Shown: piece after piece, positions 1 to 11,418 of the stretch
Layout of the letters: each line of letters starts with the position of its first letter
Position numbering within the stretch: position 1 is the first letter of the stretch
From: Scedosporium boydii
Lineage: Eukaryota > Ascomycota > Sordariomycetes > Microascales > Microascaceae
NCBI GenBank assembly: GCA_002221725.1
Contig: NJFT01000019.1
Location: 248,001-312,000 of the forward strand
Reading direction: 5' to 3'
Length of the DNA: 64,000 nt
Position numbers and translations under genes: made by a program
The notes under the pieces: generated by a model
Databases searched by the model: none
What the model was told of the DNA's origin: nothing
The model's input: the letters and a program-made list of their open reading frames with translations, nothing else

Positions 1-1368
1 AACCGCATCATGAATTAACGTGGTGCCACTGCTTCCCTCCGACTCAGTTTGTTCTTCTTCTTTGGGTAGCTTTGCTTCAAGGCTTGGAATAATACCGAAT
101 CGCAGCTCCGAAGCCCGGGCAAATTTTCCCTCGCGCTGGGCCTGGTCTAGCTCGATGCGGGCGGCGTCAAGCTCCTCCTGGGTCTTCTTCACTGCGCCAA
201 TCTCGCTCTTTTCCTTCTCCCACTGAGCAGTCAGTTGCGAGACCTCATCCTGGAGCGCCTTCAAATCGCTCTCGAGTTTCTCCCTTCTCTCGCGGCTCGC
301 AATGTCCTTTTCCTTTCTCAAACTTTCCAGCTCGATCTGGATGGTCATTATCTTTTGGTCGAGAGCCATAATATCTTCCGGTTTCGATTCGTGCTGAAGC
401 TTGAGGTGGCTTGCCGCTTCGTCCATGAGATCGATGGCCTTGTCGGGCAGGAATCGGTCAGTAATATATCGGTTGGAGTAGGTCGCGGCGGCAACGAGAG
501 CACCGTCGGTAATCCGCACACCGTGGTGTACTTCATACTTGTCCTTGATACCACGAAGGATGCTGATGGTATCTTGAACGGTGGGTTCGTTGACAAGAAT
601 CGGCTGGAAACGCCGCGCAAGTGCTGCATCCTTTTCGATTTGTCGGTATTCGTTTAGAGTAGTGGCACCGCAGCACTGCAGCTCGCCACGAGACAGAGCG
701 GGCTTGAGGAGGTTCGATGCGTCGATGGAGCCCTCGGCCTTGCCTAGTCCTAGCAGGATATGAAGTTCGTCGATAAACAAAATAACCTTGCCCTCAGCCT
801 GCTGGACTTCTGTTAAGATCTTTTTTAACCTCTCCTCGAAATCACCTCTGTATTTCGCGCCAGCGATGAGAGAGCCGAGATCAAGGGCAATAACGCGCTT
901 GTCCTTGATACTCTCGGGGACATCGCCGCGAATGATCCGCGCAGCGAGCCCTTCCAATATGGCAGTCTTTCCCGTCCCCGCATTTCCGATCAGCACGGGG
1001 TTGTTTTTCGTCCTTCGCGACAGGATCTGAATCGTTCGCTGGATCTCGCTGTCTCGGCCGATGACGGGATCGAGCTTGCCTGCCTTCGCCTTGGCCGTGA
1101 GGTCGATGCCGAACTCTTCGAGCGCAGACTTTTCGGGTTCGCCACCAAGGTTCATGCGGTGGGTGCCGCCGGGGGGGTGAGGTCGACCATTTGCGTAGCT
1201 TCGGGTGGCGATGATAGGGCCAAGGTGGGAGCGGAGGATCGGTATCGCAGCGGAAGAGGCTCGTAGGGATAGTATTGAGGTTGGTTTGACCAGCCTAGTC
1301 CCGGAGGAAGCTGGGAGTGCTATCCTCCTCGAGGCGGTGGCTAAGAGTTGTCGGCGTGCTGCTAACAT
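1..1368 (-). CDS. HSP78: Mitochondrial Hsp100 disaggregase Hsp78 (ClpB type), 5' part only
   Basis: AAA+ chaperone of the mitochondrial matrix that, with mtHsp70, resolubilises aggregated proteins. The first 456 codons are present in one uninterrupted frame; the rest lies beyond the left edge. The ATG at 1368 opens an Arg/Ser/Ala-rich stretch of about 60 residues with no acidic residue, as expected for a matrix presequence. The N-terminal substrate domain of bacterial ClpB is missing, as in yeast Hsp78, so AAA1 starts almost directly. Walker A GNAGTGKT is at residues 128-135, Walker B is VILFIDELH, and a sensor region with [11 protein letters not shown] follows. The Glu/Lys/Gln-rich middle (coiled-coil) domain begins near residue 380. 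The second AAA module is not visible. It diverges from the eL6 gene. Confidence 0.95.
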   Translation of the reverse strand, partial: MLAARRQLLATASRRIALPASSGTRLVKPTSILSLRASSAAIPILRSHLGPIIATRSYANGRPHPPGGTHRMNLGGEPEKSALEEFGIDLTAKAKAGKLDPVIGRDSEIQRTIQILSRRTKNNPVLIGNAGTGKTAILEGLAARIIRGDVPESIKDKRVIALDLGSLIAGAKYRGDFEERLKKILTEVQQAEGKVILFIDELHILLGLGKAEGSIDASNLLKPALSRGELQCCGATTLNEYRQIEKDAALARRFQPILVNEPTVQDTISILRGIKDKYEVHHGVRITDGALVAAATYSNRYITDRFLPDKAIDLMDEAASHLKLQHESKPEDIMALDQKIMTIQIELESLRKEKDIASRERREKLESDLKALQDEVSQLTAQWEKEKSEIGAVKKTQEELDAARIELDQAQREGKFARASELRFGIIPSLEAKLPKEEEQTESEGSSGTTLIHDAV

Positions 1369-1605
1369 GGCTGTGAGGTAAAGTTGGCAATTCTTTAGTT
1401 TCTAGCCGTATTCGATGCTTTGGTGTACAAGGCAATGCAAGCACCAAGGTTCGAATACGGGACGGAGGTTTATACAGTGCAGGATTGTGAATTGAACAGA
1501 GTTTCTAAGCGAGGAAAAATACACCCTTTTAATAGGAGGAATTGATAGACATGACGCTCCATATATAGACCCGATGGATCATCATCTCATGGAATCATCA
1601 TGAGA

Positions 1606-1640
1606 TTTCTAGATAGCTTCAAGTTTCTGGCAGTTTCCAA
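1606..1640 (-). promoter_or_regulatory. Possible degenerate heat-shock element upstream of HSP78
   Basis: Read on the minus strand, the stretch contains several GAA modules (GGAAA, AGAAA, TTGAAG, AGAAAT) within 35 bp, about 240 bp upstream of the HSP78 start codon. The spacing departs from the strict 5-bp alternation of an Hsf1 site, so this is a suggestion from the gene's identity more than from the motif. Confidence 0.2.
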
Positions 1641-1839
1641 GCTCCGCTGGCAGGTGGCAGAAATCACGTCGTGTGAGGGTGGATCTTATCGATAAGCTCC
1701 ACTCGCCCACTCATACCTTCCTTCGCCGTTCTTGCGTCAGGACCTCAGAACATCCGGCTGAATCTCGGCACCTTCACCGGCAAAACCTCTCGAAGAAGGC
1801 GAAAGAAATCTGTTGCACGCCGACGCCCACTTTTCCAAA

Positions 1840-1849
1840 TAGGGTTTAG
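1840..1849 (+). promoter_or_regulatory. Telomere-like box in the eL6 promoter
   Basis: TAGGGTTTAG, about 240 bp upstream of the eL6 start, matches the telo-box type element (AAACCCTA on the other strand) known from ribosomal protein promoters of several eukaryotes. A second AGGGTTTT follows at about 1856. The match is visible; the function is inferred. Confidence 0.3.
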
Positions 1850-2088
1850 CGCCTGAGGGTTTTCGCTGCTGCTTCGCACAAATCGCTGGCCTTCCGACTC
1901 CACGAGAAAGAAATCCCAGCAACAAGAAATCCGGGCGCATACTAACCAACCGACAACAGGGCTCGGTCAACAGGATTCGAATTTCCTTTTCTTCCTTCTG
2001 ATACTTCCTGTTTCTTGTTCCTCCCTTTCCCCCAATTCCCCTTCAACCTCGACGATCCAACAGTCCACTTCGACAACAATCATCCACA

Positions 2089-3173
2089 ATGTCGGCTCAG
2101 CCTACCACCAAGAAGTTCGGCTCGTCGACCCGGGCGGTCCCTCACGCCTCTCAGAAGGCCCAGAAGTGGTATCCCACTTCTGACGAGCCTCAGAAGAAGC
2201 AGGTATGTGGCATTGATTCTGGTTGTTGCGATATATTTCCCTTTTTCCCCCTCGTGCTCGGTATCTGCGTGGGACACAAAAATTTCGGCGGTATAGGGCA
2301 TGGAGGGGTCTTGGGGTTTCCCAAAGAAGGAAGGAAAAATATATGAAGATTCGAAATCGACGGCACCACCTCCTCGACGCCAGGGAAGCAAGGAAATCAG
2401 AATCTCGCGATATCTTTGAGCTGTGGCATAGGGCGGTGAATGGATTCTTAAGAGGCCGAGCTGGCATTTGATCCGCATTCAATCATCAATGCATGACTCG
2501 GCGACGCGAAGACAGCTAACACTTCTTTCCCCCGAACTGCAGGTCCGCAAGGCTCTCCGACCCTGGGCCCCCCGATCCACGCTCCAGCCCGGAACCATCC
2601 TCATCCTCCTCGCTGGCCGCTTCCGGGGTAAGCGCGTCGTCCTCCTCAAGGCCCTCGACCAGGGTGTCCTCCTTGTCACCGGCCCCTTCAAGATCAACGG
2701 TGTCCCCCTCCGAAGAGTCAACGCCCGATACGTCATTGCGACATCCTACAAGATCGACATCTCCGGTGTGGACGCCAAGAAGATCGAGGAGATCTCTCAA
2801 CCCAAGTACTTCGTCGGCGAGAAGGAGAAGGAGAAGGCCGGTGAGGAGGCCTTCTTCAAGCAAGGAGAGCAGCCCACGGTATGTTGGAACAACAAATGGG
2901 GGCTATCACGCCAATCCCCCCCTTCCCACAACTTCCCTGGACGGGGTGGTGGGATAGGTAACCCCCTCCTATGATATGGTATGGTTTTTACTAACGACTT
3001 TCTGTTTCTCTTGTCTACAGAAGAAGGAGGTGAGCAAGAACCGTGTGGAGGACCAGAAGGCCGTCGACAAGGCCCTCATCGCGAACATCAAGAAGGTCGA
3101 GTTCCTCGCCAGCTACCTCGCTACTTCCTTCTCCCTGCGAAAGGGTGACAAGCCCCACGAGATGAAGTGGTAA
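2089..3173 (+). CDS. RPL6: 60S ribosomal protein eL6 (L6), 3 exons
   Basis: Structural protein of the large cytosolic ribosomal subunit. Exons 2089-2202, 2543-2878 and 3021-3173 join to 200 aa. The family signature is unmistakable: a central block with [40 protein letters not shown], and the C-terminal block [31 protein letters not shown] ending. Intron 1 is long for this genome (340 bp) and phase 0, starting GTATGT with branch GCTAAC; intron 2 (142 bp) has branch ACTAAC. The start was chosen because [11 protein letters not shown] is the first ATG after the pyrimidine leader. No snoRNA boxes were found in the introns. Confidence 0.96.
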
Positions 3174-3787
3174 ACGAGCAAACGGCAGCGCAGGGAAGAA
3201 AAACGGTATCGATTCTGATTCTTGGACGTCGCGTGTGTGGGGTCGGATCTTTGGAGCGGAAAAGGAGATTATGTTAGAGGGCCGGTTTTTGCGAAATGGT
3301 CTGGCTCAGCCAATTGCATTTGGAAGCCTCACAAACGGGCTTTGGTCTCATTATTGGCGTCTGTAGGTAATGAATTTCTACAGTCAACACAAAAGATCAT
3401 AAAAACGACGCAAAAAAAAAGGACACAACTCCCCTTCCAGTCTGGGCTGTGTGGTGGCATAAAGTCAAAGTTTTAGGGCATACATATCTCATTATGGTTT
3501 GTTTTTGAAATTCGGAGTGACACCGGCGGGAAAAACTACAGGCAATGTATTGATGGCTAGCCACAGAAAACTGCCAACAATGTGATTTTAGTACCAGTTT
3601 CTACTATGTGAGGCGTGATGCGCAGTAGATGCTATGGAACATAGTCATCTCTATTATGTCTTCATTTATTCATTTTCTAAGCTTCGGGTTGCTACCAGCA
3701 GTTGCAGACCTCCCGTAAAAGCTAGAGTATGTATATTATACATGTACAAAACCAAGTACGAGTGGTGTCCGTTTACAAGACTGGGTT
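3174..3787. other. Convergent 3' intergenic region eL6 / DPP III
   Basis: 614 bp holding the 3' untranslated ends of two convergent genes. Short frames on both strands have no domain and no intron-exon logic. I see nothing else in it. Confidence 0.6.
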
Positions 3788-6700
3788 TCACAGTTTCCTG
3801 TCGGCCCAGCTCTCAATGATCCCAGCGAGACTGGCCTCGTAATGCTTGATACTAACTTTGCCGGTAGCCTCGTCGACGGTGGTGTTGGCCTGGACGAATA
3901 CCTTTCTCGGCTGCTTGTTCTCGAGGACAACATTCCTGACCTTGGTGCCCCAGAAGTCCTTGTCGACAGTAGTCATGTCAGTGTAGAATTTGGTGCCGTT
4001 CTCCACATCGGCGGTGCTCTTGAAGACATGCAACTTCTGGAGGTATTTACCAACCGCTATAAGACATTTCAGTTAGCAAAGATGAATCGAATAGCTATGA
4101 AAGGTGCTAGCACATACCATCCCGGCCAGCCGTCAGAATCTTGGATCGGTCAAGCTTGATGGTCAAATCAGACAAGTCATCGTTCTTGTACTCAAGCTTG
4201 CAGAAATCGTCGCCCGCTTGGAGGAAACACTAGATAGCCATGGTTAGCGTGAATGGCGCAGGAGATATAGTGCTATAGGACCATAGCACCCATACCTGGA
4301 GGATAGAGAAGCGAGCCTGCGAATGGGCCTGGCCCCATTTCTGGCTCTTCGGGTCCCACATTTCGAGAGAAACGAGGCCAGCTCGAGCCATAGAGAGGTA
4401 CGAGGCATAGAGCACGTCGCCGGCCTCGCCATCGAGATCATTGGATCCATCTCCAAAACCGAAGATCTTGAGGACGGGGAATTCACAGCTCAGGTACATC
4501 GCAACAAGCTCAGCCCGGCATTCCTAATGTCGATTTGTTAATATTCCTAGCTTTCTTCCCACATCTGGGATCGGATACATACTTCATAGGAGGCAGCAAT
4601 GCTTCCAAATACGGAGCCCCATGTCTGGCCGGGTTTGTACCAGGTTGTGATAGGCTTGTCAGTCAACGGGCTGACCGGGGGGTTGGCGTGGTCGAAGTTG
4701 TAGACACCGGGGGACGTCTCTTGAAGAAGTTTGCCGCACCCATGACCTACTCCAGTTAGCCACAGAAACTAGGCAGACGAAGGGAGAGTCCACTTACCAG
4801 TAAGTTCGTGAAGGCCAACTTGAACCTCGAAGGATGCATCGCGATATTTCTTGTAGAGCTCAAGGTCGGCCTCGGCGATAAACGGAATCTTCTCATTCGG
4901 GGCCTTGGCACTAAGAACATTTCCGAGAGAAACATTCTTGAAGCCCTCGGTTTGCCGAATATCATCATAATTGGGGCTAGAGTTGTTCAAGAGTTAGGCG
5001 TGCGCTAAAGGGTATGATTAGAAGAAACTACTCGGGCGACTAACATGTTGATGCCGGCAGGAATGCCAGAACCTAAAAATCAATCGACGTTAGCCACGGG
5101 TTACGTTGTCCCGGGTACGCCCCCAAGTAAGTGGGTGACTTACCGGCAAACGTCAAAACCTCCAGTGAGGTAAAGTCGGGGGACAAAAATGCGTCTTTCT
5201 CGAAATCTTTGTTCCATGGAAGAAGGGGGATGAGGCTTGGGGCGGATGCCACGAGTTCAGCAAAGGCACGCGTGCGTTCCACTATTTGTCGGAGTTAGAC
5301 CGGCCATTCCGAATAGAGACAGGGGAGTCATTCTTACAGTTTACGACTATGGAAGTATGGTGTGTTAGTCTCGCTTTCACGTTCAGCAAGGTTCTCATCT
5401 TTTGGGTTCAACTAACCAGCAGCAAATCCTTCCCATTCGCCCCTAATGCCAGCCGGGTCCCTGTAAGTTTCAATGAAACCAATGTTGCATTCAACCATAG
5501 GACCCTTGTCCCGAATCCAGAACCTCTGGCTATCCTTGAAGTCGAGCAATGAGCCGCTCTCAAAGGACTTGGCGTACGCGGTGTGCATATCTTTTTGGGT
5601 ATCGTTGTCGGCATTTTCGGCGGCCTTCTTCATATATTGTGCAATGACCTGCATCTCCTTGGAATAGTCTCCGAAAGTGAGCTTGATCGTCTTCCCTTCC
5701 AACGGTCCATCCTCGACGACGAACTCGGTCTCTTTGCCGATATCACCGCCGTTAGAAGGGACTTGGGTAACGGCCGCGGCAATGAGGAGTTCGAAATGGC
5801 CGTCATTAGTCTTGCGTAGCCTGGTGTTTTCTGGCAACAGACCCTTCTTTTCCATCCAGTTCGAGACAGCGTCGATCTCCGCCTTCGTGATGTCTGCGGT
5901 TTCCGGGTAGTAAGTTGTCATGTGGCCGTCGTCGCCGTATCCCAGATGCATCAAACCCTGCTTGTCAGCACTGAAAATGGCACCATTCGTTGCTTTGTAG
6001 AAGCCTTCAGCTTTCGGGGAGGTGGCCGCGAGGGCCTTGAACACGCTCTCATCGCATCTTGGGATAAACTTGGAGTCTCCGAAGCTCTTATAGTTGCCGT
6101 TGTTACCAAGGAACATAGCAGCATACTCGAGAAAGGAGGTCAGATCCTTCTCACTAACGCCGGCCTTCTCAGCCAGAGAGGCCCAGTTGCCGCCGGACGC
6201 CTCATGAAGGCTCAAAATGAAATCATAGATAGCCTCGGATTCAGGCGAGATCTGCCTCAGCACAATTCGAGTGCCAGCAAACGCAGCCCTGGGCGGGGGG
6301 GAAAGGAGGGGTAAGCATGTAAGCAAGGGATCATGAGTCTGCGGGGTTCGCCCGAACAGCTCGCTCGGCTAAGATTATGGTGGAAGATCAGGATTCTTAC
6401 TTGCTAATATAGTGAGCATAACGCTTCTGCTTATCACTCAAAGCTTCAAAGTGTTTCTCAATCTCGAGCCTCACGACGCTTGGGGGAGAGTCGGCCAGGT
6501 AGTGCTTGAGATCCTCGGTATTCATTGTTGCAAACTGACGGTAGGCGAAGCGAGGGGTAGCTGAGTGTTGGCTAAGGTGGGCCGGGTGCGGCTTGGAAAG
6601 ATTGCGGCGAGTATAGGCAGAGAATGATCTAAGGGAAGACGGTAGCAGATGTTGAGTGGTGATTTGTTTGGAGCGAAGGTGGCGTATATGAAGGATTGAT

Positions 6701-6801
6701 GAACCTCGAGATGGCATCGAGGACCAGGAACGAAGGAGCGTGGCGGATAACACCGGTTGCCCTAGTCCGGCTGCAAAAGTGCAGCGGCGGGGGAGACTCA
6801 T
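3788..6801 (-). CDS. Dipeptidyl peptidase III (zinc metallopeptidase M49), 10 exons
   Basis: Removes dipeptides from the N-terminus of short peptides. Exons on the minus strand: 6801-6401, 6288-5417, 5346-5338, 5281-5144, 5072-5045, 4976-4798, 4746-4583, 4523-4296, 4229-4118, 4056-3788. They total exactly 800 codons (799 aa). The M49 hallmarks are present: zinc site H539-E-L-T-G-H544 (split by an intron) and EECRAE at 597-602. Also visible are [19 protein letters not shown] and the C-terminal YEAS-AG block. Exon 3 is only 9 nt and encodes the conserved VVN of the AVVN motif. The usual enzyme is about 710-740 aa; the second in-frame ATG (6525, MNTEDLKHY) would give 707 aa. The extra 92 residues upstream contain no Asp or Glu and look like a mitochondrial presequence. 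The canonical HELLGH is HELTGH here. Confidence 0.95.
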
Positions 6802-8146
6802 TGGATCAGGCTGCCAGATATGTGCATCAGGTCACAGGTGCAGTTACTAAACCTGAACCGACAAACAAAGGGTCCCAAGCAAACTATGCTCTCGAATGAG
6901 AGGAGGTAAGACCAAGCAAACTGAGCTTTCCTTGCTTACGTACGAAGCAGGTCAAACGCAAAAGTGGCACGCCGAGGTAACAATTGACTTTTTGGACCTT
7001 CCATAAACGTCCGGAGGGAACTTTCTCCTTCTTCGCTATTTTCTGCACCTACCCTTTCAGAGAAAGAGCACTTGAGGGTTCAAATGGCTGCCTGGAAAGA
7101 GTCGATTTGATGGCATGTGCTCGTCAATTGGAAAATTTCCCCTTGAAGGACACAGCTGCGCTAGTCTTCATGGCAAGGTGGTGGTTCCTGTGCCTGAGGC
7201 ACCAATCGATAACACCCAGGTTGGTGGGGAGCTGGGGCCAATTGATCTTTCCAGCATTTCGGGTTTCAAGGTCCCAAGCAGGGTCCAACGGTCTCAGGGT
7301 ATTATTATTAGAGGTGTCATTGAACATCCCCGCTGGACTGGACCCGGCAAGCTCGGGGATTTAATCCTCAGGGCCTGGGCAGCCAAGTTTGCTGGACAGC
7401 TTAAAACCAGGGCTCTTTCTCACACCTTACTTTTGAAGCATCATTGCTCGACTTTATGCGAACCAGGAATGTTGGGAGCTCAGCTCAGTTTAAGGTGTGC
7501 AACTCTGTTGGCATGGCAGGCAGCTCTGGCAACCAACGCCTGGCTGTAAGAATCTCGAGACAGGAAAGCTGGAGCTTTTGCGGCTTTCTATTGACGAGTC
7601 ATCTCATCATCCGTAATCAAAATGGAATCGATTCATGATAACTGAAACTTAGGGGGCTCCAAAGCTTCCCCGAATAGGACGGATCCCTTCTGGCAAATGT
7701 TTAGCAAACATTTCCATGGATTTACTAGTTTACCTCCGTGAAACCGTTCCAAATATGCAACGCGATCAGCTGTCTTGGTACAGGAGAAGACGCAAGTCTA
7801 TCGATTTGGCCCATTGGAGGAGTGGCTGCTTTGGAGAGGCGCAGCACAGGTATGTCGACCACATTTCGACATCCCACAGCTTCACTTCCGGAGAAGATTC
7901 TGCATGTCAGCCAGGCTGGCCAACAGGCCACAAGACCACATGACCCCATTGACTGCGGGCACCCCGAGAAAGCAACATGGACGGGGCAAGGTGCATAACA
8001 TGTCATAAACGCAACACGCCGTCTATTAAATAACCAAACGCAGCCTGCCGCGTCTGTTGCCGCAAATCCAGAGTGACGAAATTGTGAATGTTTACTCGGG
8101 CAATGAGTCGCCGATATCGAGGGTGGCAGCTCACAAAAAGCATTTC

Positions 8147-8162
8147 TACGAAGTACGAAGTA
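8147..8162 (+). repeat. Two overlapping head-to-tail TACGAAGTA units
   Basis: TACGAAGTACGAAGTA: two copies of the 9-mer sharing the middle TA. It lies in the gene-poor 6.8-12.0 kb stretch. Confidence 0.8.
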
Positions 8163-8813
8163 GATGAATGGGTTGAGACTCTCAATGCCTCCCCGGAACC
8201 CCATGCTGATCCTCAATTACCCTCGCCATCCCGCTGGGGGCCAACGGTGTAAATCCTAATATGGAGACACATAGAAAATGCAAAGATCAGATGGAGAGCT
8301 CATGTCAATATATTTTGAAGATGTTGAAGGCGGTGGATTTTACCGGGATGCCTGGCTCCACTGACACTTCCCTATCATAATAAACAAGATATGTCATGGT
8401 TGGGATGAACATTCGACCTGGCTACCAACCCCAGACCTCCAAATCTTCACCCCACCATTACACGAAGCCAGTCATTGAGATGCAAAGTTTTGCCAGGCTT
8501 CGAACCCATACATCCCACACGATAAGTACATCTTCGCGATCAACCTGGGACAACAGACATCGCCGAAGGAGCCGTGCTTGCGAGCCATTTCGGGCGTCAC
8601 ACCTTCGCTTGCGCAAACTTGCTGCATGGTCGAAGCGGTGTGAAGATGGAAAAAGTAAGAACGTACGTGAGAGGCTTATGAAGACTCTTAAGAGCAAGGG
8701 AGTTACGAAGCAAGGATCGAGGTCCGGAAAGTCCTTGCCGCAAGAGCTCAGTATTTTCGTCACGGCTGTTGGCTGATGGGCTGAGGTTTTTTTTTTGGGG
8801 TGGGCTTCGGAAA

Positions 8814-8869
8814 TTTTTTTTTTTTTTTTCTATTTTCTCCTTCTTCTTCTTCCTTTTCTTTCTTTTTTC
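8814..8869 (+). repeat. Poly-T / polypyrimidine tract
   Basis: A run of 16 T followed by CT-rich sequence with CTTCTTCTTCTTCC; almost no purines over 56 bp. Low-complexity, no coding potential. Confidence 0.85.
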
Positions 8870-10042
8870 TGCTGGCAACCTGGCAACCCTCTTTTAGTGG
8901 TCCCTGAAACTGGGAAGTTGAAGGATCCAAACGGGAAGCCGGGCAGGTTCTCGCCAACACAAATGCGTAACCATTTAATGCAATAGACCTCATTGGTCCG
9001 CAGCATTTCTAGACAGCGGGGCGTTCGAAATTTGGGGGTGGGTTTGTAGAACAAGGCCCTGTGGTTGCGGAATATACTGCCCGCCCGTCCTGCAATATTG
9101 ATCAAATACCTCGTACGTGCGTAAAAGTGCAAGAATGGTCATCTGTTGCCAATTCCCCCATCGCCAGTTACCCGCTTGCTTCTTACTTTGTAGAAATTAT
9201 TCAGAATACGTGGAACTAAGTGTGGGCTTACAAGAAGAGTGCAATTTGTTGTGCCCTAGAACTTACAAGTGGAAGTGGAGAAGCTGAATGCCAATGATCG
9301 TATCAAAACCACCAACTAAAACTCTTGTCGCCAATACTTTGCTTCGAACTAGAGAGAAAATTAGCACAGGTTAATTGCCTATGAGTAATAAAGGAGAGTC
9401 TCGTATCATCGAGTGTACCCCCAATTCTTCGGGGGCCTGGCCTTCGCGCTAGCGTTCATTATTGAGCATCAGCCACGCTCCGACTTACAAAGGAGGTCGC
9501 CGAGTCAAGTCCGGAGCATTCGTCCCGGCTTTGGGAGAAGAAAAGAAGAGGGAGAAGAAGGAAAAAGGGCACGAAACCAAGGCCGGTCAACACTCACAAG
9601 TAACGCAGGGTGATATTGGAAACATCAAAACGTCCGTCTTTCAGCAAGCTTGAGGCGTCCTCTCTGTATTACTGAGCATAAAATCCAAGCCGACTGGCTG
9701 TACCGGACAGGGCTAGTCGCAGGTCACCCCCACGCTAAGAGTCAGGCCCTTGTCATCCACCCAGACTTTGGGGAAGGGACAGATGCTGGAAGTCATGCAG
9801 AGCGGGGACAGTGGGGTTAGCTTGCTGTTGAGTTGAGTCGATCGTATGAATGTCAGAGCTGGTACTCACAGACTCACAGTACGCTTTGATGACATGCAGG
9901 GTACCCCAGGCTCTTCTTGCTTCGTAGTATTATTATTTGTACGAAGAAGGCAAGGGGTCTCGTACCACCTTTCATGGTCACTCGCCTGGTTGACGGAGAG
10001 CTCCTGCTGGTATAAGAACCGGAAGGCTACAGTGCCCTACAA

Positions 10043-10066
10043 GTACGAAGTACTTCGTACTTCGTA
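10043..10066. repeat. Perfect 18-bp palindrome plus a third half-unit
   Basis: GTACGAAGTACTTCGTAC (10043-10060) equals its own reverse complement; a further TTCGTA extends it to three overlapping copies of TACGAAGTA / TACTTCGTA. It could extrude as a small hairpin or bind a dimeric protein. Confidence 0.85.
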
Positions 10067-11138
10067 CAAGGGAAGAGAGGACAAGAGGAAAGTGAATCCC
10101 AACACTCTGGTAACTATTCCATCGCTCCCTCCAAAAGCTTCAATCCTAGATTGGAGTTGCCGTCTTAGATTTGCGTGCGGGAGTGCACTAGCCCAGCCTG
10201 CTCAGTCATGCTGTGCCCATCCCCAGAATGTGACATGTCTCTTTTCCCCTTACGAACATGTCGGTGAGGTCAACGGCTGGGTCCGGCTAGGGTGCTCCTT
10301 TTTATCACACCGATCGACTCCTCGGCAGGATCATGGATGTACACTACTGTTTTGGAGGTTCGACTTAGTAGCGAGGGTCCGTTTTGGGGAGGATGCATAC
10401 ATGAGGAGCTGCGGACAGCCATTGAGCTTTGATATATTACATTTCGACGAGTTACCTTATGCCAGTCGCACCAGTGAGCCGTCGCTAAAGCATTTGAACA
10501 TTGAGCCTCTTGCCGCAACTCCTCAGATACCGTTTTTGGCAGTTACATCCTGGAGAAGGCAAGAAGTCTCTCTTAGCCGTCCTTCTCTCAAGCCTCTACT
10601 TCTCAAAACTATACTTACTCCCATAAATCAAAGTATTCCCGTCGGCTTATGTGAAATTTCTAAGCAGGAAGCAGCGTTCGAGGCCCGCGCCAGCCGTGAG
10701 TCCATCCAACCTTCTTTCGACCCTCAACCCCGCCGATCACAAGACCTCCTGTTGATGTCATCGTAACGACGCCTGCTGTGACACCCACTGTCAAGCAAAC
10801 ATGGGTGCCTCCTTCAGTTTCAGATAGGCATGTTATTTTAATTCAACATTGATCGATATTTCAACTCGTTTGCCTTTTTTGCTGTGTTTGCTCTTTGTCT
10901 CTCATCGACATTTGAAGCAATCCCATGATTGATCAATCAGTGGATCTGCCAAGCCAAACCTCCGCGTTGTTTTTGTACCTGTACACCAACCACACTAGGT
11001 TTCTCCCACCCACGCCATTTCCCAGACAGCCCACCGCCGGTCTCTTAATGTGACGAAGTATTTTTTTCTCTTTCAAGAGGCAAGAACGGTCCGGGGTAAA
11101 AGGTGCGTCGTAGTAGTGCAGTAGTCATGAGGTATCTC

Positions 11139-11418
11139 TACGAAGTACACGCCTCCTTCCCTGGAACTCCCTTTTTACCCCCAAACCTATTCCCACTTTG
11201 TGATCGGGGGCACCAGGCGGGGGTGCTCAACTTCTCTTCCCATTCGCCAACTTCCCATACCGGAACTAGACACGGCGGGGCCGGGTCATCAATATTGGGA
11301 GTGAGCCGAGACTTAGAAGCTTTCTTCCTTGGGGTCGTGACCAACTGCTGCGTACTTGGTAGTGTTAGTGTCCTCAACGAAGAAATACTTGTAAGATGGG
11401 GGTGTGGCGTACGAAGTA
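11139..11418 (+). repeat. Two single TACGAAGTA units upstream of gluconokinase
   Basis: Exact 9-mers at 11139-11147 and 11410-11418, 263 bp apart, both in the upstream region of the gluconokinase gene. Another single copy lies 3' of that gene at 13212-13220. Confidence 0.75.

Larger units (their letters stand above)
1369..2088. promoter_or_regulatory. Divergent promoter between HSP78 and eL6
   Basis: 720 bp between the start codons of two outward-facing genes. The eL6 side (about 1980-2060) is a pyrimidine-rich leader typical of fungal ribosomal protein genes. I see no ORF of credible quality here; the short frames contain no domain. Two motif candidates inside it are listed separately. Confidence 0.6.

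Noticed and set aside
2203..2542. snoRNA inside the long first intron of eL6
   Set aside because: No convincing C box with a matching D box, and no H/ACA hairpins; only a weak ATGAAGA-like stretch.
8490..8530. GGGTTCGAAG on the minus strand resembling a tRNA B box
   Set aside because: No A box at the right distance and no cloverleaf.
9846..10766. 306-codon ATG frame on the plus strand in the gene-poor stretch
   Set aside because: No domain, Cys/Ser/Leu-heavy composition, and it reads through the 18-bp palindrome and its extra half-unit; looks like a chance frame in GC-balanced DNA.
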